From assembly GCA_947623615.1 (NCBI GenBank), contig CANQHH010000082.1:1-5865 (forward strand): 5,865 nucleotides of DNA. The letters run 5' to 3'. The notes beneath the pieces are model-generated. The model was not told where the DNA came from, searched no databases, and saw only the letters and a program-made list of their open reading frames with translations. The first letter of the stretch is position 1. The number at the start of each line of letters is the position of its first letter. The position numbers and the translations under genes are program-made. The DNA is from an uncultured Clostridia bacterium (lineage in GTDB: Bacteria > Bacillota > Clostridia > TANB77 > CAG-508). Below, piece by piece: positions 5,003 to 5,865 of this stretch.

Positions 5003-5865
5003 GTGGACGAATTAGAAGTTTTTGATAAAATAAAAATTGGATTAGCATCAGATGAAAAAATAAGAGAGTGGTCAAAGGGAGAAGTAAAAAAACCAGAAAC
5101 TATCAATTATAGGACACTAAAACCAGAGAGAGATGGACTATTTTGTGAGAGAATTTTTGGTCCAACAAAAGATTGGGAATGCCATTGTGGTAAATATAAA
5201 AGAGTAAGATATAAAGGAATTGTTTGTGATAGATGTGGAGTTGAAGTAACAAAAGCAAAAGTAAGACGTGAAAGAATGGGACATATAGAGCTTGCAGCTC
5301 CAGTTGCACATATTTGGTATTTTAAAGGTATACCAAGTAGAATAGCATTAATGTTAGATATATCACCAAGAAGTTTGGAAAAAGTTGTATATTTTGCTTC
5401 ATATATTGTAATTGATAAAGGAGATACAGGATTAACAAAAGGGCAAGTTTTATCAGAAAAAGAATACCATGATGCAGAAGAAAAGTATGGAAAAGGTTCT
5501 TTTAAAGCAAAAATGGGAGCAGAGGCATTATATACATTATTAAAAGAGATAGATTTAGAAAAATTATCAGCTAGTTTAAGAAAAGAATTAGAAAAAGCCA
5601 GTGAGCAAAAAAAGGCTAAAATAGTAAAAAGACTAGATACAGTAGAATCTTTCAGATTGTCTGGAAACAGACCAGAATGGATGATAATGAATGTTGTTCC
5701 TGTAATTCCACCAGAGTTAAGACCAATGGTTCAATTAGATGGTGGAAGATTTGCAACATCAGATTTAAATGATTTATATAGAAGGGTTATTAATAGAAAT
5801 AACAGATTAAAAAGATTGTTAGAATTAGGAGCTCCAGAGATTATTGTAAGAAATGAAAAAAGAAT
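5003..5865 (+). CDS. rpoC: DNA-directed RNA polymerase subunit beta' (N-terminal part, cut by window end)
   Basis: This is the beta' subunit of RNA polymerase, with 287 codons visible before the window ends inside a codon; a Firmicute RpoC is normally about 1200 residues. The GTG start gives VDELEVFDKIKIGLAS, matching the usual Firmicute N-terminus, and follows a strong SD. The N-terminal zinc-binding domain has Cys60-x-Cys62 and Cys75-x2-Cys78, all four ligands present, followed by the invariant RRERMGHIELAAP. PPELRPMVQLDGGRFATSD (236-254) is the lid/zipper-region signature. LNDLYRRVINRNNRLKRL, from residue 255, starts the clamp-helix coiled coil that binds sigma, and the window stops within it. 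It lies 116 nt after rpoB on the same strand, so the two are almost surely co-transcribed. No internal frameshift is seen. Confidence 0.98.
   Translation, partial: MDELEVFDKIKIGLASDEKIREWSKGEVKKPETINYRTLKPERDGLFCERIFGPTKDWECHCGKYKRVRYKGIVCDRCGVEVTKAKVRRERMGHIELAAPVAHIWYFKGIPSRIALMLDISPRSLEKVVYFASYIVIDKGDTGLTKGQVLSEKEYHDAEEKYGKGSFKAKMGAEALYTLLKEIDLEKLSASLRKELEKASEQKKAKIVKRLDTVESFRLSGNRPEWMIMNVVPVIPPELRPMVQLDGGRFATSDLNDLYRRVINRNNRLKRLLELGAPEIIVRNEKR

Noticed and set aside
4849..5309. Minus-strand frames across the rpoB-rpoC junction and the rpoC start (4849-5106, 5103-5309)
   Set aside because: They overlap the conserved RpoC N-terminus and its zinc-binding domain in antisense and show no family resemblance.

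Overview
The window is AT-rich DNA with AGA/TTA/ATA-heavy codon use, strong AGGAGG-type ribosome binding sites and several TTG/GTG starts. The proteins are Firmicute-type: RpoB lacks the large insertions seen in proteobacterial RpoB, and RpoC carries the Firmicute-type N-terminus. Together these point to a low-GC Bacillota organism, most likely a Clostridia lineage. I cannot name a genus from sequence alone.

Layout. Positions 1-65 may be the last codons of an upstream plus-strand gene. A short charged protein of 43 residues (105-236, plus) follows with its own likely promoter and strong RBS. A long hairpin (258-311) lies between it and a convergent minus-strand gene (328-816) for a small integral membrane protein of the COG2426 / 'small multidrug export' family. 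That gene and the RNA polymerase operon diverge from one control region (about 850-930), where two -35-like hexamers face each other as an inverted repeat. A plus-strand sigma-A-type promoter (899-928) then drives a leader of about 200 nt that can fold into a small 5' hairpin and a long, nearly continuous hairpin (987-1091). rpoB follows (1137-4886, complete, 1249 residues with a TTG start), then a 116-nt gap that can fold into a branched RNA (4900-4970), then rpoC (from 5003), which runs off the window end after 287 residues.

How it works together. rpoB and rpoC encode the two catalytic subunits of RNA polymerase and are very probably co-transcribed. In most Firmicutes rpoB follows rplL in the rplKAJL-rpoBC cluster. 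Here the upstream neighbour is a divergent membrane-protein gene and rpoBC has its own promoter and leader. The most interesting unexplained material is the two structured non-coding stretches, the rpoB leader and the rpoB-rpoC gap, which are candidates for control of polymerase subunit synthesis. The unusually acidic 94-residue RpoB tail is also notable. I saw no mobile element, CRISPR array, tRNA or rRNA, and no clearly new enzyme system.
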